A stretch of 64,000 nt of DNA from Arcanobacterium phocisimile (lineage in GTDB: Bacteria; Actinomycetota; Actinomycetes; Actinomycetales; Actinomycetaceae). The notes below the pieces were generated by a model. The model was not told the origin of the DNA and made no database searches. It saw only the letters and a program-made list of their open reading frames with translations. This document shows positions 52,692-61,201 of the stretch, piece by piece. The number at the start of each line of letters is the position of its first letter. Position 1 is the first letter of the stretch. The DNA lies in NCBI RefSeq assembly GCF_016904675.1, contig NZ_CP070228.1, positions 1,612,001 to 1,676,000 of the forward strand, read 5' to 3'. A program made the position numbers and the translations under genes.

Positions 52692-53510
52692 TCACGAACC
52701 GATCGGCTTAGTAGCGATAATGCCAACGGCACATAAGTTATCGGCATACTCGGTAAAGATTGCCCGCATCGCAAGCATACGTTTACGACCTGCCGGATTA
52801 GTGATCATGTTTTTAACGATCCGAAGCACCCCTACTACCCCTTCGTCAGCAAGCAGGCGTTTGGGTTCCAGCAAGCTCATGGAGTTACTGTAGGTGAATT
52901 CGACGGCAAGCCCGGCTTCGGTCAGAAGCTGCTGCCATTCTGGCATTGTGAGCGGCCTAGCTCCAACCTTGATCGTACGTGAAATCTCTTTTTGTAGTTG
53001 CTGAGCTAGTTCGGGTGCAATATTATCCGGAGTCAGACCCATCTCATGAATGACATATTTGCCACCCGGTTTCAGCAATCGCGCAGCCTCACGCATTGTC
53101 GCCATCTTGTCAACAGGCGACATCATGGTAAGCATTGCTTCACCCATCACCATATCTGCCACGCCATCTTCAAGACCAGTATTTTTTGCATCGGCGGCCA
53201 CTAAACGACTAGCGACGTGCGGATAGTTCTTAAGAACTCGGCTAACCTCCGAGGTACCTTCCGTGTGCGGATCTACTCCGATGTAACTGCTCGGCGGCGT
53301 TTGAAGCAACAAACTAGCTGTTTTACCTACGCCTGGCCCAAACTCTACAACCGTCTGTGTAGGTTTCAGTTCGGCGTGCTCCAGCAAAGTGGTGGTCATT
53401 TCTAGCCCTCCAGGGCGTAGCACCCGCTTCCCCATTTTGGCTAGTAGCCAGTGGCCCTGCAGTCGATTTTCCGCTGGACCGCTCCGAGCACCTTTTATAT
53501 CACCGCTCAT
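52692..53510 (-). CDS. Class I SAM-dependent methyltransferase (iron-regulated operon)
   Basis: A 272-residue Rossmann-fold methyltransferase. Motif I is VVEFGPGVGKTASLL, followed by YIGVDP (motif II, acidic residue binding SAM). ADMVMGEAML and LLKPGGKYVIHEMG are the later motifs of the UbiE/COQ5-like group. The acceptor is unknown. Its start overlaps the cupin gene stop by 4 nt, and the operon promoter has a DtxR box. A role in metal or siderophore metabolism is an inference from that regulation only. Confidence 0.88.
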   Translation of the reverse strand: MSGDIKGARSGPAENRLQGHWLLAKMGKRVLRPGGLEMTTTLLEHAELKPTQTVVEFGPGVGKTASLLLQTPPSSYIGVDPHTEGTSEVSRVLKNYPHVASRLVAADAKNTGLEDGVADMVMGEAMLTMMSPVDKMATMREAARLLKPGGKYVIHEMGLTPDNIAPELAQQLQKEISRTIKVGARPLTMPEWQQLLTEAGLAVEFTYSNSMSLLEPKRLLADEGVVGVLRIVKNMITNPAGRKRMLAMRAIFTEYADNLCAVGIIATKPIGS

Positions 53511-53860
53511 GAAGTCTTCTCCGAGGTTGGTTGAACCACTAAAGTCAATGACATATAAGACGGTTCTACCGCTTCAACTGCATGGCGTTCATTCGGCGCA
53601 AGATAAATAACATCTCCACCGCTGACAGTGTGCACTTCACCAGAAACTGTGAACAGCATTTTGCCAGATAAAATATTGACGATCACTGCCCGCGATGAGG
53701 AGTGCTCGGTTAACACTTGACCGGCATCCATCGAAAACATCACGTGACGCAGCAATTCATTATTGACCACCACTCGCGACGTCGTCGAATTCTTCACTAC
53801 AGGTAAATCGGCCAAAATATCAGCTACCACAACTGATTCTGATAACGAGGTTGGCGACAT
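53507..53860 (-). CDS. Cupin-domain protein (iron-regulated operon)
   Basis: A 117-residue single cupin barrel. The second motif is recognisable (GGDVIYLAPNERHAVEAVEP), with metal-type His in ERHAV. The first motif (TEHSSSRAVIVNILSGKMLF) has one of the usual His residues. Such small cupins bind a metal or a small ligand. It is the first gene of the operon with the methyltransferase and has a DtxR-type box before it. Confidence 0.85.
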   Translation of the reverse strand: MSPTSLSESVVVADILADLPVVKNSTTSRVVVNNELLRHVMFSMDAGQVLTEHSSSRAVIVNILSGKMLFTVSGEVHTVSGGDVIYLAPNERHAVEAVEPSYMSLTLVVQPTSEKTS

Positions 53861-53877
53861 CTCAATCTCCTTGTTGT

Positions 53878-53896
53878 TTAGGTAAGGCTTACCTTA
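53878..53896 (-). promoter_or_regulatory. DtxR/IdeR-type iron box upstream of the cupin-methyltransferase operon
   Basis: TTAGGTAAGGCTTACCTTA is a near-perfect palindrome matching the 19-bp DtxR consensus. It lies 18 nt before the cupin start codon. IS copy B begins 24 nt further upstream and may have removed or replaced part of the promoter. Confidence 0.82.
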
Positions 53897-53941
53897 CCAT
53901 AGCTATCCTGGAGAAAGATTGAACCGTCCTGGGTTTTGTTC

Positions 53942-54950
53942 CTAGGTGGTGGGTATTAGTATACTGGGTTGGTTGGCCCAGTGGTGGTCTTCGATTTCTT
54001 GCGGGGTGCGGTATCCCAGTTCGCAGTGGAGGCCGGTGGTGTTCCACCAGTGAACCCAGCATAAGGTTCCCCACTCGACTTCGGTTAATCCTTCCCAAGT
54101 TTGGGAGTAGATCAGTTCACTTTTGTATAGGCCGTTGATGGTCTCGGCTAGGGCATTGTCGTAGGAGTCTCCCACGCTACCAGTGGACTCATCAATCCCC
54201 AGATCATGTAGGCGTTCGTGGTAGGCGATGGAAACGTATTGGCTACCGTGATCACTATGATACACCAGGCCCTTCAGCCTTCCTTTAACGGTTGCAATCG
54301 CATGATTGAGCACCTCTAAGGGCAAAGCCTCGGTGGTCAGGCGGCTCTTGGTTGCCCAGCCCACGATCTTCTTGGAGTACACGTCGGTGACGAACGCGGT
54401 GTAGACGAATCCAGACTGGGTGCGCACATAGGTAATATCCGCAACCCACAAACGGTTCGGCGCTGGTGCGCGGAAGTTACGCTGAACCTAAGTCAGGGCG
54501 CACATCTGGCCTTGTAGCGGGCTTGGTAGTGATGGGCTTCCTGCCTCGGATCACCGTGAAGTCCAGCGATCTTCATTAACCGGGCAACCTGATCGCGGCC
54601 AATGCTATGACCTGCCCGAGCCATGGCCCGCCTGAGCCATGGCATGCCACATCTTACCCACCCCATACACGCCGTAATTGTTCCGATGGATATCGATCAT
54701 GATGGGGATCACTTCGCAGTCCCGCAACGAACACTTGGAAGACAAAATGCCTCTTAGTAGCGCGGTATCCGCGCGCGGTTATAAACCCACCTTCGCGGTG
54801 GCGAGCCAATGTAGTGCAGATGAACTCTACCCCGAAACGATCACGATACGCATCGATGAACGCGATCATTTCTTGGCTCGGGGGTCGAGTTCGGACGCGA
54901 AAAAAGCCGACGCCTCTTTGAGTAGCTCATTGACCCGCCGAAGCTCCAAA
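53942..54950 (-). pseudogene. IS3-family transposase OrfB (copy B), frameshifted
   Basis: It carries the same breaks as copy A. The catalytic part (53942-54451) includes VADITYVRTQSGF, YHSDHGSQY and ALAETINGLYK. The N-terminal part (54654-54869) is out of frame with it. Confidence 0.82.
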
Positions 54951-55184
54951 ATTTTCCGCACGAAGCCGAGCGTTTTCCGCCTCGTAATCGATCGCGCTGC
55001 CTTGCCCGGCTTTAGCCGAAGCGGCGTCCTTTTTCATCCAATCCAAGATCGAATGCGGTGACATACCAAGTTTAACCGCAATCGCTTGGGCTGCTACCCA
55101 ACGTGAACACTCATGAATCCGCTGATGTTCAAACGTCAAACGAACAGCCCGATCCTTCAACTCCCGCGTAAATTTCCGTGCCAT
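54927..55184 (-). CDS. IS3-family transposase OrfA (copy B)
   Basis: 85 residues, MARKFTRELKDRAVRL, identical to the copy A protein except for Arg at residue 6. Helix-turn-helix as in copy A. Confidence 0.8.
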   Translation of the reverse strand: MARKFTRELKDRAVRLTFEHQRIHECSRWVAAQAIAVKLGMSPHSILDWMKKDAASAKAGQGSAIDYEAENARLRAENFGASAGQ

Positions 55185-55234
55185 AACAACAATCCTTCCT
55201 CAAAACAACACGGAACAAAAGTCAGGGCGGTTCA

Positions 55235-55744
55235 GTCGCATTCAATGAAACGTTAGATGCTGATTATCGGCTACTCTTTTTAGTTCTTTTATCTGCGCTA
55301 GGAGTAATTTTCACCCTGGGATGGATCCTGGCCAACAAAGGAAGTAAGTACTGGCAAGAGAACTGGGAGGATCACGTCCACATTCTCGAGATAATAGCTG
55401 CCATCCCAATCCATTCTGTAACTAAAACACCCCAAAACCGACTCTGGACTTTAGGCGCTTCCCCGTATTCTGTCTCTAAAATCAACCAGTTTTTAGGTTT
55501 AGTTCTATTCTTGTTCTGGATAATCATCTTTGGATATTCCGTCGCAGCAGGATATCAACTTGGGCATTGCATTCTGCTAATAATAGCTGCAATACTACTG
55601 GTAGTTGTAGCAGTATTGCTAACCTTTAAAACTAAGTCAGACGTGGCCAAACAAGACACATGCGAAGATGGAAATCATAAACCAGCGACCCCTTCTTTCA
55701 ATATAGCTAAATTAGCTTTCGATTATAAAACGAAGTCTTTATAG
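55235..55744 (+). pseudogene. RipA-family-like membrane protein, 5' end removed by IS copy B
   Basis: An open frame runs from the IS border to the stop at 55744 (about 169 residues). It begins VAFNETLDADYRLLFLVLLS and has three hydrophobic segments, with the conserved stretch NKGSKYWQENWEDHVHILE between the first and second. This resembles the RipA-type octameric membrane protein family, whose N-terminal 30 or so residues are missing here. No start codon or promoter of its own is evident. Confidence 0.7.
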
Positions 55745-55761
55745 CACCCGACCACTCACCC

Positions 55762-55824
55762 ATGTGTAAAATTTCCGCCCGATTTTTTACACGTCATTCG
55801 GATATGTAAAAACCTTTTACATAT
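55762..55824. repeat. Direct repeat flanking the fic gene (downstream copy)
   Basis: About 63 bp, nearly identical to 56945-57008: both contain TGTGTAAAATTTCCGCCCG then TTTTTTACACG. This copy also holds the perfect palindrome TGTAAAAACCTTTTACA (about 55805-55821). It lies just after the fic stop codon. Confidence 0.85.
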
Positions 55825-55835
55825 CTTCCCACCGC

Positions 55836-56918
55836 CTACTGCGGGAGCTTCGCGTTGAAAAGTATATTTAAGTATCGCGTATTAACAAACAAAACACTTC
55901 GTCCCGTTTTATATCGCTCTAACACCCCTAATTCAACAAGCTTCTCCGCATGTTTTCCAGCAGTTGGACGACTGACGTTCAGCGCCACCATCAAATCTGC
56001 ATAGCGTAGATATGGCTTTTCGTACAACGTATACGCCAGATCACGAGCCGGCATTCCACCTTCATGTAGTAAGCCGATCGTCTCCTCAATCTGATCACGA
56101 ATAACATAAACTAAATTACTCGTCCATTGAGAAGTTATAGCAACCGCATTGAGCATATACAACACCCAAGGTATCCAATCGCCTTTCTGGGTGACATTAT
56201 TCAACAGTCGATAATACTCATCTTTATGTTCCACAATATAACCAGAAAGATAGGTAATCGGCTGACGAAGCAAACCCTCATGAACCAAATAAAGCACGTT
56301 AAGAATTCTGCCAGTTCGCCCATTACCATCCGAAAATGGGTGAATCGCTTCAAACTGGTAGTGTAAAAGAGCCAACTTAATAAGTGGATCTAACGACATG
56401 TCATTATGCAAAAAAGATTCCCACTTTGTTAAGTGCTCCAGAATAACGCTCTGCCCTTCTGGCGGAGTGTAAATGCGATCTTTTGTTACCGGATTACCAA
56501 TATATGTTCCAACATCACGTCGTATATCCATTTCAACACCTGTGATTGTTGAACATACAAGCTTAGCCGTATTGGTTGTCAATGGCCGGTCTCGAATCGC
56601 TTCACTTCCCACATATAGAGCCTGACGATAACGCAAAGCTTCGCGCGTAGCAGGAGAAGGAGTTTCTACATGATGCGCCGCACGAAACAACTCATCATTC
56701 GTCGTCACAATATTTTCAATTTCATTCGATGCCTGAGCCTCCAGCAACGGAATAGAGTGAATGAGAATATCCGGATTAGGAAGTAGCTCAGCGGCTGCAT
56801 CTGCCTTAGCTAAAGCTCTCGAAGCGCGAATAACAGCAGTATAAACTTCCGCAGTACCCACACCATTCGGAGGTAAAGGCGGTAAATCTTGAAAGGGCTT
56901 CATGCGGTCAACACTCAT
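55836..56918 (-). CDS. Fic-domain protein (class II) with C-terminal winged helix
   Basis: A 360-residue protein. An N-terminal Fic_N-type region carries the inhibitory motif SNEIEN (64-69), which matches (S/T)xxxE(G/N) of class II Fic proteins. The catalytic motif HPFSDGNGRTGR is intact at 193-204. The C-terminal part (about 295-350: LRYADLMVALNVSRPTAGKHAEKL) looks like a winged helix-turn-helix. Fic enzymes transfer AMP to target proteins. The wHTH may bind the repeats flanking the gene. Confidence 0.93.
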   Translation of the reverse strand: MSVDRMKPFQDLPPLPPNGVGTAEVYTAVIRASRALAKADAAAELLPNPDILIHSIPLLEAQASNEIENIVTTNDELFRAAHHVETPSPATREALRYRQALYVGSEAIRDRPLTTNTAKLVCSTITGVEMDIRRDVGTYIGNPVTKDRIYTPPEGQSVILEHLTKWESFLHNDMSLDPLIKLALLHYQFEAIHPFSDGNGRTGRILNVLYLVHEGLLRQPITYLSGYIVEHKDEYYRLLNNVTQKGDWIPWVLYMLNAVAITSQWTSNLVYVIRDQIEETIGLLHEGGMPARDLAYTLYEKPYLRYADLMVALNVSRPTAGKHAEKLVELGVLERYKTGRSVLFVNTRYLNILFNAKLPQ

Positions 56919-56944
56919 AGCTCTAGAATATCCCCCAAATCCGC

Positions 56945-57008
56945 ATGTGTAAAATTTCCGCCCGATTTTTTACACGTTATTTGGATGTGTAAAAAATCTT
57001 TACATATT
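56945..57008. repeat. Direct repeat flanking the fic gene (upstream copy)
   Basis: Near-identical to 55762-55824 and in the same orientation; lies 27 nt before the fic start. Contains GTGTAAAA/TTTTTACAC and TGTAAA-N5-TTTACA palindromes, so it could be an operator for the fic promoter. Confidence 0.85.
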
Positions 57009-57073
57009 GATTTCTATTAAAACGCCAAAAGTCGATCCCACGATCTGAATTAATTGGCAGCATCTGCAGCAAA

Positions 57074-57127
57074 CGGGGAAATAGCGCAAACTGCGACGTA
57101 TATGAACGAGGTTTGCGCTATTCCCCG
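57074..57127. repeat. Long palindromic hairpin (copy 2 of a dispersed pair)
   Basis: Arms GGGGAAATAGCGCAAAC and GTTTGCGCTATTCCCC with a 19-nt loop, related to 52625-52673 by the shared core ATAGCGCAAAC. Confidence 0.7.
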
Positions 57128-57211
57128 AATCAGTGCACACTATCGAGCCTATAAGTCGGCCTTTGACCCGAATCCCCCACCTACCTCCGCGCCGAGCGCA
57201 CATACAAAACA

Positions 57212-57242
57212 AGCCAGGCTGGCCGTAATGGCCAGCCTGGCT
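57212..57242 (-). terminator. Terminator after metPS
   Basis: Perfect 13-bp GC-rich arms (57212-57224, 57230-57242) with a 5-nt loop, 36 nt after the metS stop. Confidence 0.85.
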
Positions 57243-57277
57243 ATGATTTACCACAGCACGAGCTTCTTAACTACAAG

Positions 57278-57427
57278 CTAGGAAAGATCTGCAGGGTTGA
57301 CATCAGCGGTTCCGAGAACGCCCGAGGTTTCATCATTGTGAGTTGCCATGAGAGCAACACCAAATCCTAAACCGCCGCCTACTAATCCTAGGTATACCAC
57401 CATCATGACGAGTGCTGATGTTGTCAT
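57278..57427 (-). CDS. metS: MetS-type small subunit of a sodium-dependent amino acid importer
   Basis: A 49-residue membrane peptide: MTTSALVMMVVYLGLVGGG, one transmembrane helix with a Gly-rich half and a polar tail ending NPADLS. The start overlaps the transporter stop by 4 nt. Small subunits of this kind accompany NSS-family methionine/alanine importers (MetPS of Corynebacterium), where they are needed for transport. Found by reading the sequence after the transporter gene. Confidence 0.85.
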   Translation of the reverse strand: MTTSALVMMVVYLGLVGGGLGFGVALMATHNDETSGVLGTADVNPADLS

Positions 57428-59088
57428 GCTCGTTCACCTTCCTTCTTACGTTCAGTTAATTCTGCCTGCTCGGCTGCCGCGGCCTGCACAGCCACTTCAG
57501 CCCGCTCGGCCACCGCAGCCGGCGCACCGCCCGTTGCCTTACCGGCAACCATCTGCTCAGTCTTATCCAGGTCGAATGCGAATTCTGCTGGAGCTTCAAA
57601 TTGCGTACCCTTCACCCACGGCAGGTAGCTCAGCACGAAAGCAAGCACCCAGATCAGCAGAGCTAGTCCCCAACCGTAAACCAGCAGCTGCATTGTGGTG
57701 TAGCCACCGTACGGATTCGTCAAGAGTTCTCGCGTATCGCCCACCAATGTCACTGCCAATACGAATGGGGTGAGTACACCAACTGCAGCAACCCACCAGC
57801 CACGAGTCGGGATGGTCGAGATAGCATCCAAGTGACGTGAGAGCACAGGGAACATCTTCATGCCCCAACCGACAACCACTAAGGTCACGAGTGCGATGGC
57901 AACGATGCCGAACACGTTGATGAACTTATCCATGATGTCGAGCGTGGCAAGACCAGTCGTGGTGGGCAATAGGCCCACGGAGATCAGCGCAGCGAGACCA
58001 CCAACTACCAACACGGCTTTGCGGCGAGCCCAGCCGAACTTGTCCATTGCAGCTGAGATCGGCACTTCGATGATGGAGAACATTGAAGTGAATCCGGCCA
58101 AGAAGAGCGAACCGAAGAACAGCACACCGAATAGTGCACCGCCGGGCATAAGCGAGATGATCTTTGGGAAGGCGATGAATGCTAAACCGATGCCGGAGGA
58201 AACGACGTCGCCTACTTCTTGTCCTGAATTCATTGCCATGTATCCCAGCACGGAGAAGACGCCGATGCCGGCCAACACTTCGAAGGAAGAGTTAGCGAAG
58301 GCAACCGTCCACGCTGTTGTTGTCACGTCGGTTCGGCGCTTCAAGTATGACGCCTGGGTGAGCATAATTCCGAAACCAACCGCGAGCGAATAGAAGATCT
58401 GGCCATACCCAGCCATCCATACCGATGGCTTTAACAGAGCCGACCAGTCCGGAGTGAACAGCGTATCGAGGCCCGCGGATGCTCCTGGTAAGAACACTGC
58501 GCGCACCGTAATAGCCAAAAACAACACGATCAATAGCGGCACTGCCAGCTTCGATACTTGGCCGACACCATGCTCGACGCCTTTTGACATCACGAAGAGT
58601 AGCACCAGCCAGATTACTGCCAACACCACCGTCAAACCGGGAAGATAGCCGCCGGTAAACACCGAGGTGCCGTCGAGCTGGAGAAACTCCGTAAGGAAGA
58701 ACGCTTCAGGGTCATCACCCCATGCGAGCGTCACTGAATAGTACGTGTAGAAGCCAGCCCAGGCCAAAATTGCCATGTAATAGACGGCGATGAAGAACGT
58801 CACCAGCGTCTGCACCCAGCCCAACGCTTCCGCATGCTTTGACACGCGGCGGAATGCCAACGGTGGTGCGCCACGGAACCGATGCCCGATCGCATAGTCG
58901 AAGAACAACATCGAGATACCACCGGTCACCAGCGCAATCACGTAAGGAATGAGGAACGACCCGCCACCATTTTCGTATGCAATGTATGGAAAACGCCAAA
59001 TGTTCCCCAGACCAATAGCAGAACCAACGGCAGCAGCAAGAAATACTGTGCGGGAAGACCAGACTTCTCTACCTGTTGTTGTAGACAT
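57424..59088 (-). CDS. metP: Sodium-dependent amino acid transporter (NSS family, MetP-like)
   Basis: A 554-residue transporter with about 12 membrane segments. The N-terminal GSAIGLGNIWRFPYIAYENG is the hallmark of the neurotransmitter:sodium symporter family and holds the sodium and substrate sites. The ATG at 59088 has AAAGG at a proper distance. The C-terminal tail is Ala/Glu-rich and soluble. With the small subunit encoded next to it, the best guess is a methionine and alanine importer. A structured leader with a terminator precedes the gene. Confidence 0.93.
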   Translation of the reverse strand: MSTTTGREVWSSRTVFLAAAVGSAIGLGNIWRFPYIAYENGGGSFLIPYVIALVTGGISMLFFDYAIGHRFRGAPPLAFRRVSKHAEALGWVQTLVTFFIAVYYMAILAWAGFYTYYSVTLAWGDDPEAFFLTEFLQLDGTSVFTGGYLPGLTVVLAVIWLVLLFVMSKGVEHGVGQVSKLAVPLLIVLFLAITVRAVFLPGASAGLDTLFTPDWSALLKPSVWMAGYGQIFYSLAVGFGIMLTQASYLKRRTDVTTTAWTVAFANSSFEVLAGIGVFSVLGYMAMNSGQEVGDVVSSGIGLAFIAFPKIISLMPGGALFGVLFFGSLFLAGFTSMFSIIEVPISAAMDKFGWARRKAVLVVGGLAALISVGLLPTTTGLATLDIMDKFINVFGIVAIALVTLVVVGWGMKMFPVLSRHLDAISTIPTRGWWVAAVGVLTPFVLAVTLVGDTRELLTNPYGGYTTMQLLVYGWGLALLIWVLAFVLSYLPWVKGTQFEAPAEFAFDLDKTEQMVAGKATGGAPAAVAERAEVAVQAAAAEQAELTERKKEGERA

Positions 59089-59149
59089 AAAAGACACCTT
59101 TGCTGGATGTTAATGAATAATCAGAACACATAAATGCGAATGAAGATAT

Positions 59150-59260
59150 AAAAAATCCCCGAACCAGACAGGTTTCGGGGTGGGGTGCGCAGGACTGCGG
59201 ATGGCGGCTTCTCTAGCCTGCACACCCGCTAATAATCTCTAAGCTCTTACGCAACATGAT
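59150..59260 (-). promoter_or_regulatory. Attenuator-like leader of metPS
   Basis: On the minus strand an 11-bp stem (59217-59227 with 59183-59193, one G-U pair) enclosing a 23-nt loop is followed directly by a terminator hairpin (59171-59180 with 59157-59165) and six or more U. It lies upstream of the transporter start. The class of regulatory RNA was not recognised. Confidence 0.65.
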
Positions 59261-59264
59261 GCTT

Positions 59265-59294
59265 ACAGTATCATTACTATTTCCAAAACGTCAA
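59265..59294 (-). promoter_or_regulatory. Promoter of metPS
   Basis: On the minus strand -35 TTGACG (59289-59294), 18-bp spacer, -10 TACTGT (59265-59270). This gives a leader of about 170 nt. Confidence 0.55.
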
Positions 59295-59360
59295 ATGAGT
59301 GACCCCGCATGTAACCGAGGCCACTCATTCCACTAAATGCTCTTCAGTTGGAACGCAAGC

Positions 59361-60308
59361 TTAATACATCTGCGTTGCCTGCATAACATGATCGTTTTCC
59401 ATAATCACCGGCTGGCCATACTCAAGATCCGGACCGTCGTCATACATCGACCGCAAATACGTTTCGAGCTGCTCACGCGAGTCAAACCAGCTCGCCCGAT
59501 ACGGCTGATCGAATGCCAGCTTCTCAACGAAAAGCAGCTTACCTTCCGCACTATCTTCAACCAGCAAGCCCATATGCCCGATGAACATCGCTGCGTCTTT
59601 CGGATCGATATTGTCATGAATATAGACGCTGACCATGCTTACCGGACCGACCTTAAAACCGATCTCATGCTCAAGAAGATAGTTAATGATGTCATTGGTA
59701 TGACGCTGGGAATCTTTCTCCGCCACCGTAGGTACTCTGCCAAAAAGACCAAGGAAGGTTTCACGCTCAGCACCGACAAACATCTTCGGCTCAGTATCCA
59801 AGGACTCAATATCGAAGAAGAGCTGCGAATCATCAGCACCCTGCGGTTTGCCCACCGTCACCTGCTCACGACCCAACGTGAACGTTGTGATTCGGCAATT
59901 CGTTAACGGTGTGGCCTTTTCTTGGGCAGCTTGAGCAAGTGCAACGAGATCAGCCTTTTGAGCTTGCGCTAACGGCTGGAAGCCGGATTGGATTAACGAC
60001 GCCGTAGGCACATGATCGTAAAAACGTTTCACCTGCGTATCGAAATCGTTTAGCGCCTGCTCGCCTAACCCGGCATTCTTCAAAACCGTGTAGACCTCAT
60101 GGCGGGACTGCTCATCGACCAGATTACTGGTACGCACCGAGGCCAACGCCGGATCAACTGCAGGTGTTTCTGGCCCGCTGGCTTCAGATTCAGAAACCAC
60201 TGACGTCTCCAGATCACCAGTGTCCGCTACCGAACCTGTTGCATCGCTACAGCCTGCAGAAAAACTCGCAGCTAGAACTACTAAACCTACTCGCTTCCAT
60301 GTTTTCAT
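59361..60308 (-). CDS. Putative lipoprotein resembling DUF4300
   Basis: A 315-residue lipoprotein with lipobox SAGC and an acidic/Ser-rich linker. The rest is globular with the blocks RTSNLVDEQSRHEVYTVL, DTQVKRFYDHVP, NCRITTFTLG and GHMGLLVED, resembling the DUF4300 family of Gram-positive surface lipoproteins. Function unknown. The start overlaps the CPBP-protease gene by 4 nt, so both are made together. Confidence 0.75.
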   Translation of the reverse strand: MKTWKRVGLVVLAASFSAGCSDATGSVADTGDLETSVVSESEASGPETPAVDPALASVRTSNLVDEQSRHEVYTVLKNAGLGEQALNDFDTQVKRFYDHVPTASLIQSGFQPLAQAQKADLVALAQAAQEKATPLTNCRITTFTLGREQVTVGKPQGADDSQLFFDIESLDTEPKMFVGAERETFLGLFGRVPTVAEKDSQRHTNDIINYLLEHEIGFKVGPVSMVSVYIHDNIDPKDAAMFIGHMGLLVEDSAEGKLLFVEKLAFDQPYRASWFDSREQLETYLRSMYDDGPDLEYGQPVIMENDHVMQATQMY

Positions 60309-61111
60309 ACCGCAAGTGTATCGGCTTTCAACCGTGACCGTCTAAAAGAAAGGACCGCAACCGCAATCCCGGCAAGCACGAACTGCGGAACTAATATCGC
60401 GGTGGCCACCGCAGAATTCGACATACCCCCGTCATCAACATTGACCACCACAAGCGGAGTAACATTCACCGTCCAGTGAATTAACGCCGCCAACACGGCA
60501 CGCTGCCACCACGACCCACCAGTCACCATCTGTAAACCCAGCGAGATCGCCACACAGGTGGCCGCAAAAACCACGAAAAACCACGGATCTAGAAGCATGT
60601 GACCATGCCAAAACGCCCAGATAACGCCAACGAATACCGCACCCGTGATCGCACCAAAGCGCCGCACAAAGAGCGGTTGTAGAAACCCACGCCAACCGAT
60701 CTCTTCTAAAAATGCGCCCAAGAACTGCACAGTCAAAAACCCGACCAAGGCCCAGTCGGTAAAGACTGCAGCGAAATAATGCACACCGAGCACCGCTGCG
60801 AGCACCCAGGTGAAACCCAAGTATCCTAAGCAAAGCCCGGCCGTGATCAGCAACCGACGTCGGAAATAATGCTCACTGGTAGGAACAAGCGGCAGGTACC
60901 TACTTAAGAAACCACGGTAAAAATACCACGTCGTCGCCAAGCCCAGCGCCGGACCAAGTTGCGGAAACGCAATGTAGTCAAGATTGACGCCAAGACCAAG
61001 TTGCAGCCCAGAAAGCCATAACGAATGCGCCAACGTCGCTCCCATAAACAACGTTATGACACGCCACGGAAGCCCGCGCGCACTGCGCTCCCGGATACTC
61101 AAACCAGCCAT
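60305..61111 (-). CDS. CPBP-family intramembrane metalloprotease
   Basis: A 268-residue membrane protein with seven or eight hydrophobic segments. The ABI/CPBP motifs are present: FLEEIGWRGF (Glu136, Glu137, Arg141) and FWHGH (His169), which form the zinc site in Rce1-like proteases. Targets unknown. It is followed, with a 4-nt overlap, by the lipoprotein gene. Confidence 0.92.
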   Translation of the reverse strand: MAGLSIRERSARGLPWRVITLFMGATLAHSLWLSGLQLGLGVNLDYIAFPQLGPALGLATTWYFYRGFLSRYLPLVPTSEHYFRRRLLITAGLCLGYLGFTWVLAAVLGVHYFAAVFTDWALVGFLTVQFLGAFLEEIGWRGFLQPLFVRRFGAITGAVFVGVIWAFWHGHMLLDPWFFVVFAATCVAISLGLQMVTGGSWWQRAVLAALIHWTVNVTPLVVVNVDDGGMSNSAVATAILVPQFVLAGIAVAVLSFRRSRLKADTLAV

Positions 61112-61201
61112 GCCTACCTCACCTTTTGCAGTAATAGCATACTGACATCACGCAAAAAGTCGCGTTTGTCTTCCCTGGGCAGAATGGCCCCCGCTAGGCA
61201 C

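Larger units (their letters stand above)
53920..55234 (-). mobile_element. IS3-family insertion element, copy B (defective)
   Basis: 1,315 bp with the same 23-bp terminal repeats as copy A, in opposite orientation. The transposase pieces are translated identically in both copies except for one residue in OrfA (Arg for Gln at position 6). The shared frameshifts mean that the copy spread or was duplicated after inactivation. No clean target duplication is visible. Confidence 0.92.

Noticed and set aside
59150-59260. SAM or glycine riboswitch before the MetP-type transporter
   Set aside because: The conserved cores of these riboswitches are absent; only an unassigned stem plus terminator is visible.
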